64,000 nucleotides of DNA from Symsagittifera roscoffensis (lineage: Eukaryota > Xenacoelomorpha > Acoela > Convolutidae): assembly GCF_963678635.1 (NCBI RefSeq), contig NC_087064.1:43707159-43771158 (forward strand). Direction: 5' to 3'. The notes under the pieces were generated by a model. It was not told where the DNA came from, did no database searches, and saw nothing but the letters and a program-made list of their open reading frames with translations. Each line of letters starts with the position of its first letter. Position 1 is the stretch's first letter. This document shows positions 46,149-57,646 of this stretch, one piece after another. Made by a program: the position numbers and the translations under genes.

Positions 46149-46503
46149 TTTAACAGTCCAATACAAAAGAGTCTAAAAAATCATGAAACGAAGGAAAAAA
46201 AACAGTCCAATACAAAACAATCCGTTCTAAGGTCGCGGCGATAACCTGCTCTAAATTTCGTATTTAGTCCTACCCTCTGTTGGCAAGCTCGCAACACGTT
46301 GGCGCGACTGCGGTGGTCACTATTTTGTTCTTTATGTTTGTTGAACAAAGGACAATTCTCGGTCAACCGGCTTGTAAAAACAATAATTACTTGGGACTGT
46401 TTTTCGGACTGTTTTGTCTTGGACTGTTTTTTCGTTCTTTTTCAAACTTTTCCGGACTGTTTTGTATTGGACTGTTTTAAATGGGACTGTTTTGTACAGA
46501 CAC
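46149..46503. repeat. Inverted repeat with GGACTGTTTTGT motifs (possible MITE)
   Basis: Left arm: AACAGTCCAATACAAAAGAG and AACAGTCCAATACAAAACAA (46,149-46,220). Right arm: five spaced GGACTGTTTT units, including GTTTTGTATTGGACTGTTTT (46,395-46,500). The arms are reverse complements separated by about 170 bp. This could be a small inverted-repeat transposon with subterminal repeats. No target duplication was identified. Confidence 0.5.
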
Positions 46504-46639
46504 TTTTAAATTAATGGTTCTAAAATATCAAAATTTAATCGACTCATAACACTTGAAACAAAATGCGGGCAGACTCAGTACTTTAATACACTTCAATTTA
46601 ACCTAGTCTTTAGCTTAAGACATTGCTCAAACAACAGCT

Positions 46640-47565
46640 TCTTGTTGCACGCTGATGTTTTGGGCATCCGAAAATTTTGGAGCAAGACAAAACTTGACCC
46701 TCTTCATTCTGGGAAAACTGGATTGGAAGTTTTTTTGCGGTTAACAGTCTCAGAGAAAAATATGATCCAAACATCTTGCTGTGGGCCTCGAAACCAGTGC
46801 GTGATGACTATCGACCCAAAATTAAATTGCCACCCTCAATAAAATTTGAATTAGGAAAAAAAAACAAATTAGCAAGAGAAATGTGCGATAGAGAGAAAGG
46901 GTTAAGTTCACGGTTAATTTTTTTCAGAGCGGAAGGAACAAACCTGTTTATGAAAAAAAACTCAAGACAAACTAACCATTTCCATCTTCAAAAAAATTAA
47001 AGAGAAATGATGAAGAAACACTCAAAGAAGAGAGATCAGAATGTAGAAAGGATCGTACAGACTTCTGTGCCAAAAAAGTAGACACTCAATTCATGCTCGG
47101 CTATCTATCCAGGCGTTACTGAGCGGCTGATCTCTAGAAGAAAAAACAGACGTTTAAAAAAATGGCTGTTGGCCGCAAGAGGGACGTTAAACTTTAAAAA
47201 ATTGAAGAGCATGAAGGGCTCACCAGAGGAAACATTGATATCCGTTGTAGAGATTCCATTGAGAGCTACTACGTTGTTCTCCGCCTTTCAAAATATGATG
47301 TCGATTATCTTGCCTTCGTATTTGAATAATATTAAAGAGGAGCCTATCTTCAGAAGTCGAGGAAAAACTTTTGCAGTTAAAAAGTTCAGTCAAAACTCCA
47401 GTGGACCGTATGAATAGTCAACGGCATGTTGGCTTTGTGGGAAAGGTGAACACTCAGGGCATAGGCAAAGCTGCAGTGCAAAGTACAGAGCTTGCGATTC
47501 AATTAAAAAGGGAAAATCCTCTAAATGCTGTAACTCCTGTAGCAAATCACATATAAAAAAAAACA
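46640..47565 (+). pseudogene. Retroelement gag remnant with zinc knuckles
   Basis: Frames change often. Near 47,430-47,560 one frame reads CWLCGKGEHSGHRQSC, a C-x2-C-x4-H-x6-C knuckle, then SAKYRAC and CCNSCSKSHI, a degraded second knuckle. The tandem knuckle arrangement matches Gag of Gypsy- or Pao-type elements. Upstream short frames may be the rest of gag but show no clear motif. The GGGCGAAGCCC repeat begins directly after it. Confidence 0.5.
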
Positions 47566-47567
47566 AG

Positions 47568-48050
47568 ACTGCTCGTATCAGGGTGAAGCCCTGAATGTTC
47601 CGAATGCTTTTAAGGTCTATGGAGCAGTATTAACAAGAAAAAAAATTAAATTTATTAAAATAAAATGAAAAAAAAAAAGTTTGAGATTTTTTTGTGAAAT
47701 TCATCCCCCCACATATAAAGTACAAAGTGATAGATTTCGCACCTAGTAACAAATCAATTATTGCAAATAAGCTTCCCTCAACCAATTTGGAACAATTTTT
47801 AAGACGAATTAAATATATCGCGCGTTAATTGCCCCAAATTGGCTAAAATCACAATCTCTAAACCCCCCTAACTTTACAAAAAATGATCACAGGTGAAATA
47901 TTTTTTTAAGTTTAAGTTCAAAACAACAATACGTTTTGAATGATATAAAAAATTCCGTCCAAAATGGCTAGTTAAAAAGTCGAACTTTGTCTGAAGAAAA
48001 AACCCACCCCGAGCACAAATTCATCCGTTACTTTCATAACTATTTCATCC
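47568..48050 (+). repeat. GGGCGAAGCCC-core interspersed repeat, long copy 3
   Basis: Starts CAAGACTGCTCGTATCAGGG with GTGAAGCCCTGAATGTTCCG, then CCCCCCACATATAAAGTACA, AACCAATTTGGAACAATTTT and GGCTAGTTAAAAAGTCGAAC. It ends AGCACAAATTCATCCGTTAC. It is similar in length to the copy at 34,268. Confidence 0.65.
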
Positions 48051-48589
48051 TGGCCAAGATGGCGGAGAAAAATTTGGAGTTGCAATTCAACAATTTTCGG
48101 AGATCCAATTCAACAAATTTAGATACAACAAGGAAATATACTTAAACGCTAGTATTTTAATTATCGAGACAGCCACCGGAGTAATGAGAGCAATACAAAA
48201 TTCTTTATAAAATACTTGGAAATTGAATTTTTCTTTAAATTTTGAGATATCGGAAATTTGTATAATTCAGTAAATATTGGCTCATTGTTTAATACAAAAT
48301 CAGCATGGGTGAAATGAGTCACCAAGTTTTTGAGAGGATACATTCGGCTAGAAGGTATCTCGAAAATAATCAGAACTGTGTAGAAGTGTACTCAGTGGAC
48401 TCGTAACAAAGTACGTTAGAGATAGAAAAGACGTAAGAGAATCAACTTAAATTCTAATCGGTCACGGTCGCCACTGGCGATACGTTAACACAACGCTCAC
48501 TATAGCATTAAACTGGGCAGTACTCATTAAATATAATACGTAATATATGTAGGTTTTGTAACAGTCTCCGCTACAATTAGACCAGGTAT

Positions 48590-49990
48590 TTCAATCAAAA
48601 CAGTGCCAGCTAAAAAAAATGCTTGAAAAAATGAGTCAATCACGTGTTTATACTTGTAGGAATCTTCAGATCCAAGCGGCTTGTCAAACACTCGATACAA
48701 ACATTGAAGATGAAATTCAATGCGCCCGGAAACCACAAAATTGAAGCAAACGTATAAAACGCTGCATCAAACTGTTTAGGGAAATTAAGTTGCACCAAAA
48801 TTGTCCCTTTTGAGATGCAATTTGGGCGATTTTTTGAGCAGATTTTTGTAATTTGATAATGACATGATAAAGTCTGAGTACATGAAGGAATTTCATGTAG
48901 CTTTCAAGAAAAAAACAATTATCCTATAAACTCATTGGAACATAATCTGCACAGCAGTGACAGATCAGAAAGTGGTCAGACCAGGACATGGCAGTTGTGA
49001 GATCTAACCCTAAAACTAGAAACTGCTAAACATTGATCAAGAGGTTGTCGCTTCAGCACTTTATCAGGCTTTAGGATGATTGACTTAGGCATGAAGGTAT
49101 AAGGAAGAAATCAAGGAAAGCAAGATTTAGGCAACATTAGACCTTATCGTTAACAGTTGGCTTCAAAAAAGAAAAACACAAAAAAATAGTGTAATCAGAA
49201 AAACATGCAAAAAAAAAAATCAAAAATTTTTTCTAGCATAATAAATTTTCATTAAAAAAAACCTGGCGAAGAAAGCGCTAAAAGAGGTCTTAAATGATTT
49301 TTCTGTTCGAGATTTTGGTTTTTTGAGCATGGAAGTCCGTTTTTTATATTACAAACGTTACTCGGTCGTGTTCCAAAATTGGACTAAATCTCAAAAAGTT
49401 TTTCTCGACACTGGGACATCTTTTAAAAATTTTCAAATGTCGTTAGAACCACGACGGAAAGGGTTTCATTATGATACATCGCCCAACTCAATCCGATAAT
49501 TGTTTGTAGTTACTCATTTTTCGTTTTAAAAAAACTAAAATGCACACGAATACATAGTTGCTCTCCATTTCATAGCTGGTCAACGTGCAGCTGCAGCTGA
49601 ATATGCGATACTCAAATATCCTAAACACTGCGTTTAGCGGATATACCTAAGGTTAAGTTGAGCTCTTTGTGCTTTAATTGTTAGGGTACTTTTTAAGATA
49701 AATTTAATTCAATTTGTTTAGACTGCTTTCTAGTTTTATGATTTTGTTTCACTTTCATATGACTGATAAGAAATTATGTCTTGCATTTGATATTGGTTTT
49801 GACTCAGTTTTCATGTGTGCAAATAAAGTTTTTATTTCTGCTAGAAAAGTGACGCAATGCTATACCCACTTTTTTCACATGTACTCAATTTAATCAATAT
49901 GTTTGATTTACAATTTATAATTAAACAATTTTTTGGGAAACTGATTGCGAAAATTTGCTCCGAAGTTTGTTTATTGTCAGAATAGGGGTG
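48590..49990. repeat. Left flank of Gypsy element 2, duplicated copy 1
   Basis: Repeated at about 50,945-52,334 (offset about 2,350 bp). Both copies lead directly into the LTR start TGTGATATCC. The minus strand of the left end has a shared open frame (IEFHLQCLYRVFDKPLGSED) that could be an exon relic; a run of 8 or 10 A changes its frame between copies. No function is recognised. Confidence 0.75.
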
Positions 49991-50250
49991 TGTGATATCC
50001 TATGGGACTATCGTGCAATAAAACTGATTTACAAGTCCAAAGAATTGAATTGTTCTTTCTCTGTTAGAATTGATAATTTTTCTCTGTTAGAGTTGCTGAG
50101 ATCAACATGGTTTTGAATTGGATTGATTCAGCGGTATATCGAAGGTTTAGGCCACAGTGACTTTTGACAATATAATAGGAGTTAAATCAATAGAGATAAA
50201 CATCACTCAAGGTTACGTAACGTTACTGCTAGTGTATTTGCAGTACCACA
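49991..50250 (-). repeat. 3' LTR of Gypsy element 2 (260 bp, minus orientation)
   Basis: Reads TGTGATATCC...GCAGTACCACA on the plus strand, matching the LTR at 58,584-58,831 and its tandem copies. On the minus strand it is preceded by CCCGAGGGAGCA, a purine tract suitable as plus-strand primer, so this is the 3' LTR of the minus-strand element. It is 12 bp longer than the other copies through a local TTTCTCTGTTAGAATT duplication. Confidence 0.85.
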
Positions 50251-50944
50251 TGCTCCCTCGGGTAATTTTTTTTTACATATTTGTAAATAAAATTTTTTTT
50301 AAAAACAATTGGAATAATTTCGATTGAAACTGTTTACTTGTCTAAAAATATATTCCAGCTAATCACTCATCCAGAGTCGAGTATCCAAATTTTTCTAGTA
50401 GTCCTAGTCTCGTTTCAATGGGGCGATCGTTGCTTGTCTTGAAATGTGTCAATTGTCTCCGTTATTCCTGTAGGATCGCCTTTAGGAGTGCCCCCCTGTC
50501 AGTTACTCTTCGGATATTTCCTGTATCGATTGATTGAATGTATCGCAGAAACCTCGAGGTTCCTTGCTCTTTGTTTGTCGAGAGCTTCTCCTGACCCCTG
50601 TTTCCTCCATGCCTGTTGGTGGGTCAAATCGCTCCTCCCTCTCCCCTAAGGATTGATTCTTCCCTCGGAGTTCGTCCGCCACTTTTTGTACTCCTCTTTT
50701 TAGGACTTGGTCGGCTAATTTCTTCCTTTCACCTATTTCCGATTTTAATAAGTGTCCAGTATCTCCTCCGGTTCGGTAGACAAGTCCACTTTCCTCAGTA
50801 ACCCCTTTTTTTGCTGTTTCGGGCAGATGAGCTAGACTGTGACTTCTTCTATTTTTCCGCCGCTTCTGTAACTGGATCGTTGGCTTCTTTTCTTCGGGCT
50901 TCTTGTATAGTTATCTCTTTCCTGTCGGATTTTTCATTCAAAAC
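50251..50944 (-). repeat. 3' interior of element 2, duplicated copy 1
   Basis: Shares blocks with 52,391-52,680, such as TGTCAATTGTCTCCGTTATT, then CAGTATCTCCTCCGGTTCGG and TCTTCGGGCTTCTTGTATAG. Copy 2 has lost about 230 bp. It contains the polypurine tract next to the LTR. No clear coding motif. Confidence 0.65.
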
Positions 50945-52390
50945 AGGTATTTCATTCAAAACAGTGCCAGCTAAAAAAAAAATGCTTGAAAAAATGAGTC
51001 AATCACGTGTTTATACTTGTAGGAATCTTCAGATCCAAGCGGCTTGTCAAACACTCGATACAAACACTGAAGATGAAATTCAATGCGCCCGGAAACCACA
51101 AAAATGAAGCAAACGTATAAAACGCTGCATCAAACAGTTTAGGGAAAATAAGTTGCACCAAAATTGTCGCTTTTTGAGATGCAATTTGGGCAATTTTTTT
51201 TTGCAGATTGTTGTAATTTGATAATGACATGATAAAATCTGAGCACATGAAGGAATTTCATGTAGCTTTCAAGAAAAAAAAACAATTATCCTGTGACAAA
51301 TCATAAAGTGGTCAGACCAGGACATGGCAGTTGTGAGATCTGAGCCTAATACTAGAAACTGCTAAACATTGATCAAGAGGTTGTCGCTTCAGCACTTTAT
51401 CAGGCTTTAGGGTGATTGACTTAGGCATGAAGTTATTAGGAACAATTCAGGAAAACAAGGCTTAGGCAACATTAGACATTATCGTTAACAGTTGGCTTCA
51501 AAAAAGAAAAACACAAAAAATAGTGTAATCAGAAAAAATTTCAAAAAAAAACAATTCAAAAATGTTTCTAGTTTTTCAGCATAAAAAATTTTAATTTAAA
51601 AAAACCTGTCCAAGAAAGCGCTAAAAGAGGTTTAAAATGATTTTTCCGTTCGAGATTTTAGTTTTTTGAGCAAGGAAGTCCATTTTTTATATTACAAACC
51701 TTACTCGATCGTGTTCCAAAATTGGACTAAATCTCAAAAAGTTTTTCTCGACACTGGGACATCCTTTTAAAAATTTTCAAATGTCGTTAGAACCACGACG
51801 GAAAGGGTTTTATTACGATACATCACCCAACTCAATCCAATCATTGTTTATTTTTACTCATTTTTCGTTTAAAAGAAACTAAAATGCACACGAATACATA
51901 GTTGCTCTCCATTTCATAGCTGATCAACGTGCAGCTGCAGCTGAATATGCGATACTCAAATATCCTAAGCACTGAGTTTAGCGGATATAACTAAGGTTAA
52001 GTTGAGCTCTTTGCGCTTTAATTGTTAGGGTTTTTTTTAAGATAAATTTAATTCAACTTGTTTAGACTGCTTTTTAGTTTTATGATTTTGTTTCACTTTC
52101 ACAAGACTGATAAGAAATTATGTCTTGCATTTGATATTAGTTTTGACTCAGTTTTCATTTGTGCCATTAAAGTTTTTATTTCTGCTAAGAAAGTGACGAA
52201 TTGCTATACCCACTTTTTTCACATGTACTCAATTTAATCAATATGTTTGATTTACAATTTATAATTAAACAATTTTTTGGAAAACTGATTGCGAAAAGTT
52301 GCTCCGAAGTTTGTTTAATGTCAGACTAGGGGTGTGTGATATCCTATGGGACTATCGTGCAAAAAACTGATTTACAAGTCCAAAGAATTG
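50945..52390. repeat. Left flank copy 2 plus 56-bp LTR stump
   Basis: Copy of 48,590-50,046. The LTR part (52,335-52,390) stops after CCAAAGAATTGAA and is joined directly to the 3' interior, so about 340 bp including most of the LTR was deleted. A host-like flank inside the element shows the tandem duplication happened after insertion. Confidence 0.75.
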
Positions 52391-53821
52391 AATGTGTCAA
52401 TTGTCTCCGTTATTCCTGTAGGATCGCTTTTAGGAGTGCCCCTCTGTCAGTTACTCTTCGGATTTCGCCCTTTCGCCTAAGTTCGGATTTTGATAAGTGT
52501 CCAGTATCTCCTCCGGTTCGGTAGATGAATCCACTTTCCTCAGTAACCTCTTTTTTGCTGTTTTCGGGCAATTGAGTTGGACTGTGACTTCTTCTATTTT
52601 TCCGTCGCTTCTGTAATTGGATCCTTGGCTTCTTCTCTTCGGGCTTCTTGTATAGTTATCTTTTTCCTTTCAAATTTTTTCAGGATTAATCCTCCTTGTT
52701 CATTTGGCCCGCGTGCTGAGCTTGGTCCACCCTTGTTTGTTTGGCCCGTCTTACCGCCAAATTGAGTCCCCCTTCCGCTTCTGTTTCTTTTGATAAAACG
52801 ATCAATTGGCTCTGCTGCAACCTCTCAATGGGTCTCCTTGTTGAGGCTGCAGCAGCAGTTCCTCCTCTGAATAGCCTCCTCAAGCCTCTCTGGTGAGCTA
52901 TTTTTCTGGTTCTGGTTGAAGTTGAATTTTGGCCTCTGCGATATCGCTCTTCCGGTATATCGATCCTCAGACGTTTTCATTGTGGATCCAGATTCTGAAG
53001 CGATTTTCCACTTTAAGGGTTCTGTTAGTGCGTGACTACTATTCCTAAGGTCGTCCTTATGTTTTTTTTGGTGAGGACGATTTTTCTTTTTCCTTGTTTT
53101 CAATAAAAGCCCTTCCTTGTTCTTTCGTTTTTGGAAACATGACGATTTCGGCGTGGTGGCTCTTTTGCGCAAACGTCTTGTTCTTCTTCATTGTCCTCTG
53201 TTATCGTGAGATCGGCACCTCGATCACGTGAATGTCGCTTCGAATTGGCTCATTAGGTTCTGACTTACTGCTAATCGCCGGTAGACTTTCTTCTGTCGCA
53301 GCCTCCTGCTCTCGTGTGTTGTTTGGCGGAGTGCTCTCTAATCCCCCGATTAACTGCCATAAAAAAGCATTCGGCTATTGGCTTCCTTCTGTTGATCCGC
53401 CGATAATTTCCATTTCACCCGTGATGGTTGACGTGTTTCGCTGTCCGAACTGTCTCAATTTTTCCGCTTCCTCTGATCATATTTCTTGTTCTCTGTAAAG
53501 TGCTGTTGAATGATCGATTCCAGCGCGGATCCATTAGAGTTTCCTCCCTGTCTTCGCCTCCCCAGTGTTCTTGTGGTGAATCGGACTACCAGTCGTATGA
53601 TATGTTCGAATGCTCGCTTATTTTGCTTGAATTATTTTCCGGCCGTTTTCTGAGTTGCAAAGTAAAGAAATTTATTTCGTTCCGGTTGAGCTTTGTTTGT
53701 TTTTGACCGCTTTGGATGCCGAAGCAATCGCGATCGAATGAGTTTTATACTTATTTTGTTCAAGAGTGTTCAAGAACGTTTTCGTTCCGGTTGAGCAACG
53801 AATTGTTTTCTAGCCAATGCT
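52391..53821 (-). pseudogene. C-terminal basic tail of element 2 Pol
   Basis: Minus-strand frames at 52,825-53,172 and 52,686-52,883 encode Lys/Arg- and Gln-rich sequence (KFNFNQNQKNSSPERLEEAI) without a domain motif. Their position after integrase and their composition match the unstructured tail of Gypsy Pol, as in element 1. A second copy is at 54,322-54,770. Confidence 0.5.
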
Positions 53822-54275
53822 TATGCTGTTTAAAGCTTTATGAAAAGAGTCAATTTCTCTTTTTTACAATTTTTTCGTCTTATTTAGATTTCGGCCGTGG
53901 ATCACTATACGGTTGTTGTGACAACTAGTCAACCATTCCCATGTCCTTCTCTGAAATGTGAACTATTTTCAACTGATATGGCAAAAGGGCTGTTCTAGGG
54001 TGGCCCCCGTCCATTGTGGCTGGGGTCGCATTTAACGCTTGTGTTTCTATTTGCATCATAGTAATTTGCTTTAGAGGTGTTAGCAACTGCGTTTTTGATA
54101 CTCTCGGAAACGGCTGTAGAGTCTTTCCTCCACTCGAAATTTTCCACTGGCATTTTCAAACTTTTCAGTTTTCTTTTTTGGCTTACTTTTTTTAGGAGTG
54201 GTCGGAGCGTATCTGTAAGGCTTGCCGCGTTCGGAATAAATTTTGATAGATGATTTATACTACCAGGAAAATGAA
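53822..54275 (-). pseudogene. RNase H segment of element 2, displaced duplicate
   Basis: Nearly the same as 56,122-56,578 (about 450 bp, same orientation). On the minus strand it carries the SVKCDPSHNG-type segment with the first RNase H aspartate. Here it lies downstream of integrase, which is out of order for Gypsy, so it is a post-insertion duplicate. Confidence 0.65.
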
Positions 54276-55089
54276 ATTATTTGCTTTAGCAGTTTAAGTG
54301 GACTTTTTTTAGGATTTTTTCATGATTACTCCTCCTTGTGCCTTTGGCCCACTTTCTGATCTTGTTCCACCCTTATTTGGTTGGCCCGTCTTACCGCCAA
54401 GTTGAGTCCCCCTTCCGCTTCTGTTTCTTTTGATAAAACAATCAATTGGCTCTGCTGCAACCTCTCAATGGGTCTCCTTGTTGAAGCTGCAGCAGCAGTT
54501 CCTCCTCTGAATAGCTCTCCTCGAGCCTCTCTGGTGAGCTAATTTTCTGGTTCTGGTTGAAGTTGAATTTTGGCCTCTGCGATATTGCTCTTCCGGTATA
54601 TCGATCCTCAGACGTTTTCTTTGTGGACCCAAATTCTGAAGCAATTTTCCCCTTTAAGGGTTCTGTTAGTGCCTGACCACTATTTTGAGGTCGTCCTTTT
54701 GTAGTACGTTTTTTTTTGGTGAGGGCGATTTTTCATTTTCCTTGTCTTCAATAAAATCCCTCTACCAGAAATAGATCATCTCCTTTCTGAGTTCCGCGCT
54801 TGATTGTCCTGCTGCGTCTACAATTCGCCCGATATCGTTTTTCGCTGCATCTCTTTTGCTCCTCTTTCCATCTGGCGTTTGCCTCCAAATAGTTTTTTAG
54901 CACCTTCGATCGTTCCCTTTAGCACCTTCGCGCAATTATGAGTTGTTCTTTGAACATCGAGCTCTGGGTCTCTTTTAACATCGAGCCCAGTGTCTCTGCT
55001 CTGGGTACCCTTTTTGACGATTTTGAGATTCTCCCTTGATTGGCCGATTCTCTTTTTGAGCTGAGATGCTGTTAGCGCCGATCGTTCCA
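54276..55089 (-). pseudogene. Post-integrase tail of element 2 (includes tail duplicate)
   Basis: Bases 54,322-54,770 duplicate 52,681-53,150. The rest (54,771-55,089) reads on the minus strand as a Lys/Arg/Glu-rich stretch that continues the integrase frame. No catalytic motif. Confidence 0.5.
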
Positions 55090-55880
55090 GATGTTGTCTA
55101 ATTACTCTGAATTTTTTATAAATCTATCACGCATTCTTTTAATTTCAGGTTTCGGTAGTCTTCCGAAGTGTGCCTGAAATGGATAAACTTGGATGGTTTT
55201 TACTTTGTTCCATCTCAAACCGCGGATAAAGTCGCTGAGGCAGAGTTTGGTTGAGGGCTGAACTTTTTCTAATAACCTGACCCCCATTCTGCGCTTTACC
55301 GTTTGGTTTGTTCTTTCTACTAGTCCGCAGCCCGGTACAAAAACTCTCCAGTATTTTCCACTTAAGGCCCAAAATCTGGTCCGATCGAATCAATTCCGGA
55401 ATGCCGTGTGTATCAAAATATGTCCGCAAAACATTACTGTTGTCTTCTCGTTGATTTAGTCCACTCGTTGATTTAGTTACTTTTATCTGACGGAAATTTC
55501 GAAAATCTATCGATAGCTAGTAGGAGGTATATTTTTTCCGTTATGATTTTCTGTTGGCCCGCGTAATCTACCTGGAGTTACTGAACAGGCTTCGTAAGCT
55601 GTGGTAGAGGTTTTGATGCGTTTTTTGGAACTAGTTATTTTACGTTCTTACAATATCTGGTGGATCTACGGCATTCCTCCGCGAGATTCACTTTGTCCTT
55701 GTACACATGAGGCTACCACAGGTATCTTGATACTCCGATCCTTGCTTGTTGTACTGGATGTCCTCTGTGGATTTGTTTCAACACTGCCGGGTGCAGTTGT
55801 ACAGGTACGGCTAGTCGGTTGTCCACTTATTTGCAATCACGTTGCACGGTCATCTGGTTCCACAACGGATACATATAGGG
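55090..55880 (-). pseudogene. Integrase of element 2
   Basis: On the minus strand, LHPAVLKQIHRGHP (about 55,765-55,810) and CRRxTRYxKN (about 55,650-55,680) supply the HHCC zinc finger. LLLAIDRFSKFPS (about 55,490-55,530) is the strand with the first catalytic region, and THGIPELIRSDQ (55,385-55,420) the second Asp. QVYPFQAHFGRLPKPE (about 55,140-55,190) marks the end of the core. The frame changes several times, and the catalytic Glu region reads only poorly. Inactive. Confidence 0.75.
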
Positions 55881-56121
55881 TTCCATCAGTTCAAATCTTT
55901 GGTTGCGTACTATCTCGATCATCCTTCTGAGCCGATCCATTCCGGTATCTTCCGATGTTAGCTCTGCTAGAGACTCTTGTCAAACAATTTTGAGAGATTG
56001 TCTAATGAGTCCCGTTCCTACTGTTTTTGCAGTTCGGTTTCGTTTTTGGAAACATGACGATTTCGGCGTGGTGGCTCTTTTGCCTAAACGTCTTGTTCTT
56101 CATCACTGTCCTCTGTTGTCG

Positions 56122-56578
56122 TGATGCTGTTTAAAGCTTTATGAAAAGAGTCAAATTCTCTTTTTACAATTTTTTCGTCTTATTTAGATTTCGGCCGTGG
56201 ATCACTATACGGTTTTTGTGACAACTAGTCAACCATTACCATGTCCTTCCCTGGAATGGGAACTATTTTCAACTGATAGGGCAAAAGGGCTGTTCTAGGG
56301 TGGCCCCGTCCATTGTGGCTGGGGTCGCATTTAACGCTTGTGTTTCTATTTGCATCATAGTAATTTGCTTTAGAGGTGTTAGCAACTGCGTTTTTGATAC
56401 TCTCGGAAACGGCTGTAGAGTCTTAACTCCACTCGAAATTTTCCACTGGCATTTTAAAACTTTTCAGTTTTCTTTTTTGGCTTACTTTTTTTAGGAGTGG
56501 TCGGAGCGAATCTGTAAGGCTTGCCGCGTTCGGATTAATTTTTGATAGATGATTTATACTACCAGGAAAATGAATTTA
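56122..56578 (-). pseudogene. RNase H segment of element 2, in normal position
   Basis: Follows the reverse transcriptase in the minus direction. DANRNTSVKCDPSHNG corresponds to the DASxxGxGA start of the Gypsy RNase H domain. Later stops and shifts interrupt it. A duplicate lies at 53,822-54,275. Confidence 0.65.
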
Positions 56579-57270
56579 ATTGTTTTAGCATTTAAGTAGA
56601 TTAAGATTGTGAATAGCCTCTGCTTTGGTTAGTTTTGGTGCGACTCCCGATTCTGATAGGTGATGACCAAGCCAACCTACCTCATTTTTGAAGAATTAAC
56701 ATCTTGATATTTTATACGCCAAGATATCTTTATCCAGGTTTTTCGAGACCTTTTTCACTAATTTTTTATGTTCTAGTTCTTTTCATTTTGATACAATGAG
56801 GATATCCTCCAAAAAAATGTGTTCTTTGCTTGATTAATTGTTCTGTCCATGGTTTTTTGGAATGTGGCCGGCATATCTGCTAAGCTATTGGACCCGGTTA
56901 GGAATTTCTAGGTTCCTGTAGCATTACTGCCTACAATTTTAAACTTACACCGTCGAGCTGTATCTGCAGCTAATTTTAATTGACTGTAGGCATTACTTTG
57001 AAAAAATTGCCTATTGATTGGTTTTGCATCTAATGCCATTTGATCGAATCAATTTTTTACTGATATTACGATTGATGCAATGAAACAGTCACTGCTCCAT
57101 TTGGTCATCTTTATAATATGACCTTCCGATAAAAATTTCCGGTTCACTTTATCCTGTGTGTGGATTGGTATTCTTTCCCCCTTTCTCTTGGATTGGTCAA
57201 TGGGGTTATTTGAATTTTGAGCTTACAATATGATTCTTCGAAATGCTTTGTCTCTCGAATAAGTCTTTAA
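56579..57270 (-). pseudogene. Reverse transcriptase of element 2
   Basis: On the minus strand, KWSSDCFIASIVISVK and MALDAKPINRQ mark the fingers; a deletion follows. FKIVGSNATGT (about 56,920-56,950) and LADMPATFQKTMDRTI (about 56,850-56,900) mark the palm, followed by a frame-shifted remnant of the catalytic DD region (HFFGGYPHC). NEVGWLGHHLSESGVAPKLT (56,640-56,700) is the thumb. Catalytic residues cannot be read in one frame, so the enzyme is dead. Confidence 0.75.
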
Positions 57271-57646
57271 ATTGCATTAGAATTTTTTTTCCAATTTTCT
57301 GACTGCTCGCACAGTAGCACATCAAATCTTGACAGTTCCCGTGGTGCCGGTCTTTGGGTGGTCGATATGCCTACTTGTCCCCGGAGGTCCAGATCCATGA
57401 TGCATCTGGTTTTGCGTTCTGTGGCCAAGACCGTAAGTCCCTTCACTTCTCAGCCAGCCGAAGGTAGGTTTGTAGTGCCCGCAAGATAAGTTTTAGTTTT
57501 TTGTTGTAATCCACGAACTTTGCCGCCAGACTTAAATTTTTTCTCCCACTGGTTTCTTTGTTTGGACTGACATGATCTCGATTTCTTTGGCTTGAACCAA
57601 AATCTTCCACTACCAGATAACACTCCTGTTCTGATTTGTCAGAATC
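57271..57646 (-). pseudogene. Protease C-terminal part of element 2
   Basis: VKGLTVLATERKTRC followed by IMDLDLRGQVGISTTQRPAP is equivalent to the protease C-terminal segment of Gypsy elements (I-x-GLDL-type). The active-site D-[ST]-G was not found between this and gag, so it was deleted or has decayed. Confidence 0.5.

Noticed and set aside
46280-46514. Phe/Leu-rich frame that looks like a membrane protein
   Set aside because: Its hydrophobic repeats come from translating GGACTGTTTTGT units in the inverted repeat.
53232-56494. Plus-strand frames across 53-56.5 kb (for example 53,232-53,498 and 55,601-55,930)
   Set aside because: They are antisense to the recognisable Gypsy pol segments on the minus strand and carry no motif of their own.
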